Source of the DNA: Limosilactobacillus balticus
Lineage (GTDB): Bacteria > Bacillota > Bacilli > Lactobacillales > Lactobacillaceae
NCBI RefSeq assembly: GCF_014145615.1
Contig: NZ_JACIVH010000042.1
Coordinates: 310,001 to 374,000, forward strand
Reading direction: 5' to 3'
DNA: 64,000 nucleotides
A program made the translations under genes and the position numbers. The first letter of the stretch is position 1; each line of letters starts with the position of its first letter. The notes beneath the pieces are model-generated. The model saw only the letters and a program-made list of their open reading frames with translations, did no database searches and had not been told where the DNA came from. Shown here piece by piece: positions 1 to 10,206 of the stretch.

Positions 1-660
1 ATCGGGAGCCACCGAGGCAAGGGCAGCCCGATTCGTCACTAGTTCCTCGCTAGCGCCGTGATTGCGCATGTCTTGCAGCCAGTGATTACGAAAATCTTGT
101 GTAACAGTATTCGTTAACAGGTAATCTTCCATAATAATCTTTTGCTCAACGCCGAGGGCACTAAGAATAAGATAAGCAGCCATCCCTGTGCGATCTTTAC
201 CAGCAGTACAATGAAATAGTAAGGCACCATGTTCATTATTCAATAAGAGATTAAATAATTTCTGATAAGCTTGCTTAGCTGAAGGGGTCGTGGTCATTCG
301 GTGATAAACATCAATCATATGGTGATAGCCATTTCCTGGTTGTTGCATCTGCGCAGCGATTTCTTCATCACTATGCGAGGCGTCTGTTTCGTCGGCTTCA
401 AAAACTGGCAAATGATAATATTTTGCTTGGGAAGGTACTCGATCAGGATCTTTTTTTACTTCGTCGGGAGCACGGAGGTCAATATCGAGCGAAATAGGAA
501 TATTATCTAAAACAGTGAGATCATTTTGATCTAAACGAGCAAGTGAACCAGTACGAATAAGACGATGCCATTTTATTTGATGGCCATCTGCTGTGGGATA
601 GCCTCCAAGATCACGAAAGTTGTACCCATTCTTTATTGGAAGTAAGCGTTGGTTAGCCAT
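1..660 (-). CDS. Protein tyrosine phosphatase (Tyr/dual-specificity type), 3' end outside window
   Basis: Reading leftwards from an ATG at 660 preceded by an AGGAGG site, the frame stays open to the window edge (220 codons), so the C-terminus is missing. The N-terminus has an NFRDLGGY motif. The phosphatase signature HCTAGKDRTG lies at about residues 150-159, with Cys151 as the nucleophile and Arg157 as the phosphate-binding residue (Cx5R). Proteins of this family remove phosphate from tyrosine, or act on phosphoinositides in some bacteria; the substrate here is unknown. A full-length paralogue with the same architecture lies at 43350-44144. It sits 29 bases downstream of the SGNH hydrolase on the same strand, so the two may be co-transcribed. 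Confidence 0.85.
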   Translation of the reverse strand, partial: MANQRLLPIKNGYNFRDLGGYPTADGHQIKWHRLIRTGSLARLDQNDLTVLDNIPISLDIDLRAPDEVKKDPDRVPSQAKYYHLPVFEADETDASHSDEEIAAQMQQPGNGYHHMIDVYHRMTTTPSAKQAYQKLFNLLLNNEHGALLFHCTAGKDRTGMAAYLILSALGVEQKIIMEDYLLTNTVTQDFRNHWLQDMRNHGASEELVTNRAALASVAPD

Positions 661-689
661 GAGAATCCTCCTCGTATTAACTCTTACTA

Positions 690-1658
690 CTATTGTACAC
701 TGAATTGAGGTAAAAGCGGTTGTAAAGCTTGTGCAAGCATTTTTCCTTCAGTAATAGCGCCCGCTTGGTCAGGATGGAGCCCATCAGTAAAGCTATGGTG
801 CCAAGTTTTAGTTTCAATTATCGAACAGTCATGTTTAGTGGCAATTGTGCGGATCGCAGAAGCAAAGGTCTGACTAAAAGGAATTATGATTGCTAAGGGA
901 GCATGAGGAAAAGTTAGCTTAACTTGCTGGATAAAAAGGTCGAAAGCAGCAATAAATTGAGCTAGGGGGAAACGACGGTCATTAACGCCTAAATTAATCA
1001 CGTTGAGATCAGGGTGATTAGGCGTCCATAATGTTTGATCGTCAATTTTTCCTAAAAAGACATCGGCAGTTGGGACCCCGCCAGTAGCAGGTCTTAGCAC
1101 TCCCCCAGCAGAGTAGGCTATTCGAACACTATCGACGTTAAGCAGATCTGCACAAATTCCCGCATAGTTAGTTTCTGGTCGGTAGTCAGCGGCAGGATGG
1201 TTCCCAACTACCCAACAACCAGCCGTAATTGAATCACCAATAAAGTTGATCAAAGGACGCTGAGAGGCTGCTGTAATTTCGCCCCTATCGAGATAAATAT
1301 TTTTAATTGCAAAGCCTTCATTACCTTGCCACACTTCGTCAATGTCAGTATTACCGGCTGCCATTATTTCGATGGCATGTAATGTCGAATCAAGTGGAAT
1401 ATCGATTTTTCCTAAGCTAGCTTGTGTCCGTTGCCACTTTCCTTCATCAATTCGAAAAGCAAATACTTGGCTAGGAGATAGGAAATTTTGATTTGGCAAA
1501 ACAGTAATTTGACACTTTTTAGCGTCTGAAACCTTAAAACGGAGGTAGCTGCCAAGGTTAGTAGTGTATAAAGTAGGACTATTATCAAGCTTTTTAATAG
1601 TCCAGCGTCCAGTACGTGAAGCAAACTTAATTAGATCAGTTGGTAGATATTTCTTCAT
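690..1658 (-). CDS. SGNH/GDSL-family hydrolase (esterase-like)
   Basis: This 322-residue protein has two parts. Residues 1 to about 130 look like a beta-rich N-terminal domain of the kind found in carbohydrate esterase family 2. The SGNH catalytic domain follows, with GDS at 141-143 (nucleophile Ser143), GVND at 224-227 and DGLH at 292-295 (Asp292 and His295 of the triad). No signal peptide is seen, so it probably acts in the cytoplasm. Family members deacetylate sugars or oligosaccharides, and the neighbouring galactose genes suggest, but do not prove, a sugar-ester substrate. The ATG has a good GGAGG site. It is divergent from galK. Confidence 0.8.
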   Translation of the reverse strand: MKKYLPTDLIKFASRTGRWTIKKLDNSPTLYTTNLGSYLRFKVSDAKKCQITVLPNQNFLSPSQVFAFRIDEGKWQRTQASLGKIDIPLDSTLHAIEIMAAGNTDIDEVWQGNEGFAIKNIYLDRGEITAASQRPLINFIGDSITAGCWVVGNHPAADYRPETNYAGICADLLNVDSVRIAYSAGGVLRPATGGVPTADVFLGKIDDQTLWTPNHPDLNVINLGVNDRRFPLAQFIAAFDLFIQQVKLTFPHAPLAIIIPFSQTFASAIRTIATKHDCSIIETKTWHHSFTDGLHPDQAGAITEGKMLAQALQPLLPQFSVQ

Positions 1659-1760
1659 TTGAATCCTCCAATTATTTAAGACTAGTTTAGCATTAAAGAA
1701 TGTATTATGTTTATCAAACTTACTGTGGTGTAATCGTTTTCTTTGTTGAGCTGAATTATT

Positions 1761-1801
1761 TGTAAGCGCTTATTGACGAGGTGGTTAAAAAGTAGTAAAT
1801 T
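1761..1801 (+). promoter_or_regulatory. Predicted galKTR promoter with overlapping cre (CcpA) site
   Basis: TTGACG at 1773-1778 and TAAATT at 1796-1801 are separated by 17 bases, a good sigma-70-type promoter. The 14-mer TGTAAGCGCTTATT at 1761-1774 matches the Gram-positive cre consensus except for its last two bases and overlaps the -35 box, where bound CcpA would be expected to block RNA polymerase. The GalR operator could be the same palindrome, because LacI-family sites share this core. The site is seen; the binding is inferred. Confidence 0.6.
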
Positions 1802-1852
1802 GTATTTAGTAAAAGTTTACCAATGTTTGTTTGATGTATGGAGGTTATGCTG

Positions 1853-3031
1853 ATGGATAAGCAACAATTTTTAGCTGAATACCAAGATGTATTTAAGGAA
1901 CCAGGTAAGGATGTATTCTTCTCACCAGGCCGGATTAATGTAATCGGGGAACATACTGATTATAATGGCGGTCATGTTTTTCCATGTGCGATCAGTATTG
2001 GAACCTATGGGGTATATGGTCCGCGTGAAGATACAACAGTCGCCATTTACTCAGCTAATTCGGCTAAGGAAGAAGACAGTAAGGTTATTACTTTTGACAT
2101 TAATGATACAGAACCGCAAAGTGCTAAAGATGAAAAGTGGGTTAACTACTTTAAAGGGATGTTGGTTTATCTAAAGCAACGGGGCTTCAAGATTGATCAC
2201 GGATTTAACTTATACATCCACGGTTTTCTTCCTTATGGTTCAGGCTTATCGTCATCAGCATCAATTGAAATGTTGATGGGAAATATCTTGAAAGATGAAT
2301 TTAATCTTGATATCGATGAAATTGAATTAGTTAAACTTGGCCAAAAGACGGAAAATGACTTTGTTGGTCTTAATTCTGGAATCATGGATCAATTTGCTGT
2401 TGGAATGGGTAAAGAAAATAACGCAATTTATCTTGACTGCAACACGCTTGAATATAAGTACCTGCCACTTGAACTTGGTGACTATGAAATTGTTATCATG
2501 AGTACTAATAAGAACCACTCCTTAGCTGGTTCGAAATACAACGAACGGGTTCAAGAATGTGAAGAAGCAGTTAAGCGCCTTAACAAGAAACTTGATATTA
2601 ACAAACTTGGCGAATTAGACTCCGATACATTTGATCAATACACTTACTTAATTGATGATGATACGCTGATTCGTCGTGCCCGTCATGCAGTTAGTGAAAA
2701 TGAACGGACGAAGAAAGCCATTGATGCAATGGAAAAGGGTGATCTTGAAGAGTTAGGTCGCCTAATCAATGCGTCTCATGTATCACTTAAATACGATTAT
2801 GAAGTGACTGGTAAAGAACTTGACACCTTAGCAGAAAATGCTTGGGATCAGCCGGGCTGCCTTGGTGCCCGAATGGTCGGCGGTGGATTTGCCGGCAGTG
2901 CGATTGCCATTGTTAAGAAGTCAGAAGCAGACAATTTTAAGAAGAACGTTGGCAAGATTTATCGTGACAAGATTGGTTACGATGCCAGTTTCTATGATGC
3001 TGAAGTTGTTGATGGACCACATAAGCTTTAA
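1853..3031 (+). CDS. galK: Galactokinase
   Basis: It phosphorylates alpha-D-galactose to galactose 1-phosphate with ATP, the first committed Leloir step. The GHMP-kinase signatures are clear: RINVIGEHTDYN at residues 27-38 binds the sugar, GSGLSSSAS at 129-137 is the ATP-binding loop, and a glycine-rich GARMVGGGFAG motif lies near the C-terminus. I place the start at 1853 because GGAGG at 1840-1844 is 8 bases upstream; ATGs at 1838 and 1847 are too close to or overlap this site. The 392-residue length is normal. galT follows 26 bases later and galR after it, so the three genes form one operon. Confidence 0.95.
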   Translation: MDKQQFLAEYQDVFKEPGKDVFFSPGRINVIGEHTDYNGGHVFPCAISIGTYGVYGPREDTTVAIYSANSAKEEDSKVITFDINDTEPQSAKDEKWVNYFKGMLVYLKQRGFKIDHGFNLYIHGFLPYGSGLSSSASIEMLMGNILKDEFNLDIDEIELVKLGQKTENDFVGLNSGIMDQFAVGMGKENNAIYLDCNTLEYKYLPLELGDYEIVIMSTNKNHSLAGSKYNERVQECEEAVKRLNKKLDINKLGELDSDTFDQYTYLIDDDTLIRRARHAVSENERTKKAIDAMEKGDLEELGRLINASHVSLKYDYEVTGKELDTLAENAWDQPGCLGARMVGGGFAGSAIAIVKKSEADNFKKNVGKIYRDKIGYDASFYDAEVVDGPHKL

Positions 3032-3057
3032 TAGTATTTTAGTGGGGGAATGAGAAA

Positions 3058-4509
3058 ATGAAGTTAATGGAAAAGTTTGCTGACCAAGTAATTGCTAGTG
3101 GAACTTATGAACCACTCGACCGGATCTATGTCTTGAACAAGATTCGGGGCTTTGTTGGTGATGAAGATGTTGAAGCTAAAGATGATGAATCTGTTGTTAG
3201 TCAACTTGTTGATTTAGCAGTTAAACGCGGCAAAATTGATGATGGTCAAACTGCTAAAGAAATCTTAAACGATCAGCTTTATGATTTGCTGACTCCAACG
3301 CCATCAGTAGTTAATCATAAGTTCTGGGAAAAGTATCAACAATCTCCAGCCACTGCAACTGATTGGTTCTATCACCTATGTACTAGCAACGACTATGTTA
3401 AAGTAGCAGCTATCAAGAAGAATGTTGTCTTTGATAAACCAACTAAGTACGGCAATCTTGAAATTACTATCAATCTTTCAAAGCCGGAAAAGGATCCCAA
3501 AGCAATTGCAGCGGCTGCTCATGATACCGCTAAGAAGTATCCTCAGTGTGCTCTTTGCATGGAAAATGAGGGTTACAAGGGACGTCTTGGACAAGCAGCA
3601 CGAAGCAACCACCGTATTATTCGAATTACAGTTGGCGGACAACAATGGGGCTTCCAGTATTCGCCATACGCTTACTTCCATGAACACTGTATCTTCCTCG
3701 ACAGTAAGCATGAGCCAATGGAGATTAATCGGCAAACTTTAATTAACCTAGTTGAAATTGAAAAGCAATTCCCAACCTATTTTGTTGGAAGTAACGCTGA
3801 TTTACCAATTGTTGGTGGTTCAATGCTTGCTCATGAACACTACCAAGGTGGTAAGCATATTTTCCCAATGATGACGGCCTCCATTAAGAAAGAATTGCAC
3901 TTTGCAGAATATCCAGCTGTTGATGCAGGAATTGTTAACTGGCCGATGAGTGATATTCGCTTAACTAGTACAGATACTGAGCAATTAATTGATCTTGGTA
4001 CGCACATTATTAAAGTGTGGGATCAATACAGTGATGAGAGTCTTGACATTAAGGCATTTGATGGGCAAACTCGTCATCATACTGTTACCCCAATCATGCA
4101 TCGGGAAGGCGATAAGTTTGTTCTTGATTTAGTATTGCGGGATAATAATACTAATGATGAATATCCACTCGGAATTTTCCATCCACATGAAAAACTATGG
4201 CACATTAAAAAGGAAAATATTGGTTTGATTGAAGTAATGGGACGGGCAATCTTACCAGCTCGGCTTAAAGACGAATTAAATGAAGTTAAGAAGTTTTGGC
4301 TTGGTGCTGAAAATAAGATTGCAGATAATCATCTTCCATGGGCAAAAGAAGTTCAATCAAAAATTGATATCACCGAGGATAACGTTAATGAGGTTATGGA
4401 ACAAGAACTTGCTAATGTCTTTGCCAATGTTCTAGAAAATGCGGGCATTTTTAAGGATGACGCAGCTGGAAATGAAGGTTGGCAACGATTCGTTGATGCC
4501 TTAAAATAG
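3058..4509 (+). CDS. galT: UDP-glucose-hexose-1-phosphate uridylyltransferase, class II
   Basis: It exchanges UMP between UDP-glucose and galactose 1-phosphate, giving glucose 1-phosphate and UDP-galactose. At 483 residues it is the long Gram-positive class II form rather than the HIT-like class I enzyme. Mid-protein it carries HEHCIF and the AHEHYQGG motif typical of this class. The gene follows galK in the same operon with a GGGGGAATG-type ribosome binding site. No galE (epimerase) or galM is visible nearby; those must be encoded elsewhere if the Leloir pathway is complete. Confidence 0.95.
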   Translation: MKLMEKFADQVIASGTYEPLDRIYVLNKIRGFVGDEDVEAKDDESVVSQLVDLAVKRGKIDDGQTAKEILNDQLYDLLTPTPSVVNHKFWEKYQQSPATATDWFYHLCTSNDYVKVAAIKKNVVFDKPTKYGNLEITINLSKPEKDPKAIAAAAHDTAKKYPQCALCMENEGYKGRLGQAARSNHRIIRITVGGQQWGFQYSPYAYFHEHCIFLDSKHEPMEINRQTLINLVEIEKQFPTYFVGSNADLPIVGGSMLAHEHYQGGKHIFPMMTASIKKELHFAEYPAVDAGIVNWPMSDIRLTSTDTEQLIDLGTHIIKVWDQYSDESLDIKAFDGQTRHHTVTPIMHREGDKFVLDLVLRDNNTNDEYPLGIFHPHEKLWHIKKENIGLIEVMGRAILPARLKDELNEVKKFWLGAENKIADNHLPWAKEVQSKIDITEDNVNEVMEQELANVFANVLENAGIFKDDAAGNEGWQRFVDALK

Positions 4510-4540
4510 TTTTAACCTAAAATAAAGAAAGGGGCGCTGA

Positions 4541-5539
<999 letters not shown>

Positions 5540-5545
5540 CATATG

Positions 5546-5617
5546 AAAAATGATTCAGTTTTGATAGTAATGGCACTAGTGCTTTTACTAATAGAAACTG
5601 AATCATTTTATTTTTTA
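5546..5617. terminator. Bidirectional terminator between galR and dedA
   Basis: A 15-base stem (AAAATGATTCAGTTT at 5547-5561, its complement at 5595-5609) encloses a smaller TAGTAA/TTACTA hairpin. It is flanked by A-rich and T-rich tracts on both sides, which suits the two convergent genes. Confidence 0.8.
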
Positions 5618-6219
5618 ATTCTTTTTTGATACCACCGATAAGCAAAGTATAAGCAAACGATCGCCATGATGATAATAGCAACAGTCGTGTAATCGTTGAA
5701 GATAATGACAATCTTATGCCATGATTGGCCGACCCAAGCGCCAAGAACGACAAGTAGTGTATTCCAGATTGCGCTTCCGATAGTAGTGAGAAGGCAGAAC
5801 CTTCCTAATGAAGTTTGAGCGATCCCTGCAGGAATAGAGATTAAACTGCGAATAACGGGAATGCATCGGCCATAAAGAATACCGCCTGCCCCATGTTTAT
5901 TAAACCAATCGACTGCTTTTTTAGCATCATCTTGGTGAAAGCCTAAAAGCTTAAATAAGCGATGTCCGAGAAGACGTTCAAGGCGGTTAACAGTTAACTG
6001 GCGGCCGAGAACATATAGAATAAGCGCCCCAATAAGCGAGCCAATTGTCGCGGCGATAATTACCCCAATAATTGATAAAGAGGTGGTGGTCGTCATGAAC
6101 CCGCTCATTGTAAGGATAATTTCGGATGGTAGCGGTGGGAAGACATTTTCAAGGGCAATTAATAAGGCAATCGCGAAATAACCAAACTGGTTAATAAATT
6201 CCGTTATCCAAGCGTTCAT
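5608..6219 (-). CDS. DedA-family membrane protein (SNARE-associated domain)
   Basis: A 203-residue integral membrane protein with four to five hydrophobic segments. It has the family's conserved features: ENVFPPLPSE near residue 25, the GxxxG-rich segment IGSLIGALILYVLG, and the downstream GRCIPVIRSLISIPAG stretch with the paired arginines. DedA proteins are implicated in flipping or transporting undecaprenyl phosphate or phospholipids across the membrane and in membrane-potential homeostasis. It is monocistronic and convergent with galR. Confidence 0.9.
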   Translation of the reverse strand: MNAWITEFINQFGYFAIALLIALENVFPPLPSEIILTMSGFMTTTTSLSIIGVIIAATIGSLIGALILYVLGRQLTVNRLERLLGHRLFKLLGFHQDDAKKAVDWFNKHGAGGILYGRCIPVIRSLISIPAGIAQTSLGRFCLLTTIGSAIWNTLLVVLGAWVGQSWHKIVIIFNDYTTVAIIIMAIVCLYFAYRWYQKRIKK

Positions 6220-6434
6220 AAATTACTCCTGTTCAATTAAATATTCTCTAAACACTCTATCATATTAGAGAAATACTTAATAGCAGTCTTATTTTTCTTT
6301 AGTGAAAATTACGAATTATAAATTAGAATTATTATACTGAAGTGAATAAAATACATGGAGAGCGCAAAAAGTGTTCGGATTTAATTAAATAAAATCTTAA
6401 AATTTGCTAAAATCTTACTGAAAATGTGCTAAAG

Positions 6435-6458
6435 TATAATAAGACTACATAAGGGAGA
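6435..6458 (+). promoter_or_regulatory. Possible -10 box and ribosome binding site of the DAACS symporter gene
   Basis: A perfect TATAAT at 6435-6440 is followed by AAGGGAGA at 6451-6458, ten bases before the GTG start. No convincing -35 box lies 16-18 bases upstream, so the promoter call is weak. Confidence 0.35.
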
Positions 6459-6468
6459 TTGATATAAA

Positions 6469-7782
6469 GTGAAGCGATATCGTTTCGGACGCCTTAGTAT
6501 GGGCTGGCAAATTATGATTGGGCTAGCCCTTGGTATTATTTGTGGATTAATTTTCTATCAAAATAAGGGTGCCATCACTGTTATGCAGAGCTTAGGAACA
6601 ATCTTTATCCGGCTGATTCAAATGATCGTAATGCCAATTGTTGTTTCTTGCTTGACTGTCGGAATTGCTAATATTGGTGATATTAGAAAGTTAGGACGGA
6701 TTGGTGGAAAAACATTAATTTATTTTGAAGTTTTAACCACGATTGCGTTGATTTTAGGGATCGTAATGGCTAACATTACTCATCCAGGGTCGTTTATTGA
6801 TATTCATAAACTTCATGCAACTGATATTTCGCAATATATGTCCACCGCAAAATCTGCAGAACATAATAGCGGATTTTGGCCATTAATTTTGTCGATTATT
6901 CCAACGAATATTTTTAAATCCATGTCTGATGGTGACATGATGCCTGTTATCCTGTTCTCGGTTCTCTTTGGATTGGGAATTGCAGCTGTGGGTGAAAAGG
7001 CTAAAATTTTAATTGACGTATTAAATGCAGTTTCAGAAGTTATGTTTAAAGTTACTAATTGGGTCATGAAGTTTGCACCAATTGGGGTCTTTGGTTTAAT
7101 TGGAATGACAATCGCTGAAATGGGTATTAGCGCTTTGCTACCATTAGGATTGTTTATTTTGATTGCGTATGTGACAATGCTAATCTTTATTATTGTTGTC
7201 CTCGGGATTACTGCTCATATTTTCCATTTGCGTTATTGGAAGACGATGCGTGCTATCCTTGATGAGATTGTCTTAGCATTTACTACAGCTAGTTCAGAAG
7301 TTACGTTACCTCGCTTGATGAAAAAGACACACGAGATGGGGGTAAGCAAGGGGATTACAGCTTTTGTTATCCCAACCGGTTATACTTTTAACCTTGATGG
7401 ATCTGCAATCTATCAATCATTAGCAGCGATCTTCTTAGCACAAGCATATGGTCTTCACCTTAGTATTTCTCATCAAATCACGTTGTTAGTAGTTTTGATG
7501 ATTACTAGTAAGGGGATGGCTGGGGTTCCAGGTGCCTCCTTTGTTGTATTGCTTGCTAGTGTCTCCACGATTGGTGTGCCGATGGCTGGTCTAACTTTCA
7601 TTGCCGGAATTGATCGTTTTGTTGATATGGGACGAACTGCCGTAAACGTGGTTGGTAATTCAATTGCCACACTTGTTATCGGTGAATCTGAAGGTGCACT
7701 TGACCGTGAAAAATATAATGCATATTTAGATAATTACGGAAAAGAAAAGACATCAACAGAAACTGATGTCGAAGCTGAATAA
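6469..7782 (+). CDS. Dicarboxylate/amino acid:cation symporter (DAACS, GltP type)
   Basis: A 437-residue secondary transporter with about eight transmembrane helices and two re-entrant loops, as in the glutamate transporter fold. The first re-entrant loop is TTASSEVTLPR (the ASSxxTLP motif), the unwound helix carries NLDGSAIYQ in place of the commoner NMDGT, and the second loop is KGMAGVPGASFVVL. It should import an acidic or small neutral amino acid, or cystine, with Na+ or H+. The NLDGS variant argues against assuming glutamate. The start is GTG at 6469, with AAGGGAGA ten bases upstream. It stands alone, ending at a perfect hairpin. Confidence 0.85.
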   Translation: MKRYRFGRLSMGWQIMIGLALGIICGLIFYQNKGAITVMQSLGTIFIRLIQMIVMPIVVSCLTVGIANIGDIRKLGRIGGKTLIYFEVLTTIALILGIVMANITHPGSFIDIHKLHATDISQYMSTAKSAEHNSGFWPLILSIIPTNIFKSMSDGDMMPVILFSVLFGLGIAAVGEKAKILIDVLNAVSEVMFKVTNWVMKFAPIGVFGLIGMTIAEMGISALLPLGLFILIAYVTMLIFIIVVLGITAHIFHLRYWKTMRAILDEIVLAFTTASSEVTLPRLMKKTHEMGVSKGITAFVIPTGYTFNLDGSAIYQSLAAIFLAQAYGLHLSISHQITLLVVLMITSKGMAGVPGASFVVLLASVSTIGVPMAGLTFIAGIDRFVDMGRTAVNVVGNSIATLVIGESEGALDREKYNAYLDNYGKEKTSTETDVEAE

Positions 7783-7783
7783 T

Positions 7784-7831
7784 AAATATAAAAGCGAAGA
7801 TGAGGAAATACTCACCTTCGCTTTTATATTT
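7784..7831. terminator. Bidirectional terminator between the symporter and lrp
   Basis: A 21-base stem (7784-7804 with 7811-7831, one G-T pair) around GAAATA. The arms begin and end with A/T-rich tracts, giving U tails in both directions. Confidence 0.9.
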
Positions 7832-8300
7832 ATACTTGTTCTGAATTAACAGTATCTTTTGCTGGTGCTAACTTAACTCCCCGGTGGTCCACGCTTGTAC
7901 TAAATACGATTTGTGTACTTGTTTTTCCAAAACGTTGTTGAATAGTATTAATGAAGTCATCTAGATCTGTGGTAGAAGGGAAGACAACCTCCATAATTTC
8001 AGAATAATCACCAGTTACACAGTTACATTCAATCACATTGGGAATTTGTTGAATGTAGGGATAAAATTCTTGCTTTTGTCGTGGCTCGAGTTGTACCTGA
8101 ATAAAAGCTTTAACATGAAAGTTAATTTTTTCCATGTTAACACTTGTATGATAGCCAGTGATAATCCCATTTCGTTCAAGTTTATTGATTCGCGCCGCAA
8201 TTGCTGGTGATGAGATAAAACATTCTTTAGAGAGTTCTTTCAAAGAAGCACGGGCGTTTTTTTGAAGAAGGTTAATAATCTTCCTATCGATCTTGTCCAT
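7830..8300 (-). CDS. Lrp/AsnC-family transcriptional regulator
   Basis: A 156-residue protein with an N-terminal winged helix-turn-helix (residues 1-60, LLQKNARASLKELS and ISSPAIAARINKLERNG) and a C-terminal RAM/ligand-binding domain. These proteins sense amino acids and regulate amino acid metabolism or transport. I use the ATG at 8300 because AAAGTGAGG lies nine bases before it; an upstream in-frame TTG has no site. Convergence with an amino acid-type symporter gene is suggestive, but the two do not share a promoter. Confidence 0.88.
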   Translation of the reverse strand: MDKIDRKIINLLQKNARASLKELSKECFISSPAIAARINKLERNGIITGYHTSVNMEKINFHVKAFIQVQLEPRQKQEFYPYIQQIPNVIECNCVTGDYSEIMEVVFPSTTDLDDFINTIQQRFGKTSTQIVFSTSVDHRGVKLAPAKDTVNSEQV

Positions 8301-8463
8301 AAGATGCGGCCTCACTTTCAAATATTAAAGGTATATTGGATACATTAAGATTACTCTAATTAAAGATTAATGTATAGTATAAATTTTAGGAAATTTTGAA
8401 TTAATTGAATTTTATCTGAAGTCAGTATTATTCTGGTTTCCTTCGCTTTATTCTTCAAAAAAA

Positions 8464-8504
8464 TGGTATAATTTAAGTAAATATATCACTTGTTTGTTTG
8501 GAGG
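8464..8504 (+). promoter_or_regulatory. Extended -10 promoter and ribosome binding site of the UspA gene
   Basis: TGGTATAAT at 8464-8472 is an extended -10 element (TGnTATAAT), which can work without a good -35 box. GGAGG at 8500-8504 is nine bases before the ATG at 8514. Confidence 0.6.
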
Positions 8505-8513
8505 TTCAAACCT

Positions 8514-8978
8514 ATGGATCAAGAATATCAAAACATCCTAGTTCCAGTTGATGGTTCTCAGGAATCAGAATTTGCATTACACCGTGCGATCGCAATTGCA
8601 AAGCGTAATGGTGCTCATATAGATATTTTAAATGTAATCGATACCCGAGCAATGGCTTATAACTTTGCTGGTATGTCAGATGGAAGTATTGCTTACCAAT
8701 TAGTTGATAAGTCGAAGCAATACCTTGACGAATTATTGAAGACTGCTAAGGATAAGGATGATTTTGATAATCTTGATATTCACATCCGTCTTGGTAATCC
8801 AAAGACAATTATTTCGTTTGACTTCCCTCGTGATCACCACAATGACATGATTATTATCGGTGCTAGTGGATTATCACGGATGCAACGAGCCGTAATGGGT
8901 TCAGTTACGTCATATGTAAAACGTAATGCGCCAGTTGATGTGCTGGTTGTCCGGACTGATGTAGATCAGGTTAAATAG
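8514..8978 (+). CDS. Universal stress protein, UspA family
   Basis: A 154-residue cytoplasmic protein with the Usp fold. The N-terminus has ILVPVDGSQESEFAL. The C-terminus has the ATP-binding GASGLSRMQRAVMGSVTSYV (the G-2x-G-9x-G-S/T type). Proteins with this motif bind ATP and help survival under starvation, acid or oxidative stress; the exact biochemical role is not known. The ATG at 8514 is chosen on the GGAGG site. It is monocistronic and followed by a U-tailed hairpin. Confidence 0.92.
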   Translation: MDQEYQNILVPVDGSQESEFALHRAIAIAKRNGAHIDILNVIDTRAMAYNFAGMSDGSIAYQLVDKSKQYLDELLKTAKDKDDFDNLDIHIRLGNPKTIISFDFPRDHHNDMIIIGASGLSRMQRAVMGSVTSYVKRNAPVDVLVVRTDVDQVK

Positions 8979-8996
8979 TCATTGAATATTAGCAAT

Positions 8997-9034
8997 GAGG
9001 GTTAGTGGTAGATGTTACCATTAACTCTTTTTTT
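8997..9034 (+). terminator. Rho-independent terminator after the UspA gene
   Basis: A stem of about 14 pairs, with several G-T pairs, formed by 8997-9010 and 9016-9029 and followed by a run of T residues. Confidence 0.75.
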
Positions 9035-9058
9035 ATAAAAAATGAGGGATGTGTTAGC

Positions 9059-10152
9059 GTGGCAGATGAAATTACTAAGCGAGTTTCCTTGGTAGAATTA
9101 TTTTACGATTTAGTGTTCGTTTACATGGTTTCCCAAGCGACAGAAAGCACCATGGGATTGTTGGATTGCCGGTTTTAGGAATCTTTGCAATTGTTGTGAT
9201 TGTATTTATTAATTCCTGGATGGTGCAGATGGTTTTTACAAATCGGTATGGGAAGCTTTCGGGAACCAATATCGTCTTTTCGTTCGTCGATATGGCAATT
9301 CTCCTCTATATGTCAAATTCGTTTTCAACAACATTCAATTGGCATTTAGCAATTTTTTTCGTAGCTGCTGGCTTGTTATCATTAACGTTATGTATCCAAT
9401 ATGTTTTAGTTTACTTTCAGACAGAAAAGAAGATAGATAAACAGATTACACGAGCATTTATTGGAATTTTGATTTTTAGGTCTGTTACTCTTTTTATTGG
9501 TGGGATTTTTTATCAAAGTAAAGGTGGAGTGGCAATTGCTTTTGCCGGTATTATTATCAGTTGGATTGCGCCCGGCTTTACCGGAAAATATACAAAGCAT
9601 CATCCCATCATCTTTTCGCACCTGCTTGAACGGCTTACAGCATTAATTATCGTGATGTTTGGGGAGACGATTGTTGGTATTGCTGATTACTTTACTGCCA
9701 CAAATTTCTCAGTTCAGTCTATTCTTATTTTTACCACAGTTGCAGCGCTATTCTTTACCTACATTGTTGAATTTGACCATTTAATTAACGAACATCAACG
9801 TCATGAGACTGGAAATTTAATGATCTATCTTCATTACTTTATTTTATTTGGGCTCAGTCTAGTAACTGTGGCGATGAAGTTTATTGATGATACAGAGGCC
9901 GATCCGCGGTTTGCAGTAACATGTATGTATTTTGGCTTTGCCTTGTTTTATATTGGTCTTGGGATTGCTAATTATTACAATAAGGTAAAAGTGAATAAGA
10001 CTGTTGTAAGTATTTTTATTGTTTCAACAATTGTTGGCTTTGGAATTTCATGGTTTTATTCAGCGTTTACGCTTGTGGTTATCATTATGACCGCTGTAAC
10101 GTTGATTAATGCTGTAACATTAACAAGATTCAGAATAAAATATGTAGATTAA
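9059..10152 (+). pseudogene. Low temperature requirement A (LtrA) family membrane protein, frameshifted
   Basis: The gene starts at GTG 9059 after a GAGGGATGTG stretch and reads VADEITKRVSLVELFYDLVF, the conserved LtrA start. After VSQAT it runs into a TAG at about 9176. From about 9142 the next frame reads KHHGIVGLPVLGIF and then continues as a normal multi-helix LtrA protein to 10152. The two parts belong to one gene broken by a net frame change, probably a short deletion, near 9140-9150. LtrA was named for a Listeria cold-growth phenotype; its function is unknown. An internal TTG at 9166 could in principle start a truncated product, but no ribosome binding site supports it. Confidence 0.8.
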
Positions 10153-10188
10153 AAAGGAACCGCTCAAATCAGAGCAGTTCCTTTTTTT
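10151..10188. terminator. Bidirectional terminator between ltrA and lacS
   Basis: AAAAAGGAAC-C-GCTC (10151-10165) pairs with GAGC-A-GTTCCTTTTT (10172-10186), giving U tails in both directions for the convergent genes. Confidence 0.85.
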
Positions 10189-10206
10189 AATAGAGAAGAT
10201 ATTCAA

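Noticed and set aside
301-510. Plus-strand open frame of 69 codons inside the first phosphatase gene
   Set aside because: It lies opposite the phosphatase, whose frame contains a complete catalytic motif; it has no ribosome binding site or family match.
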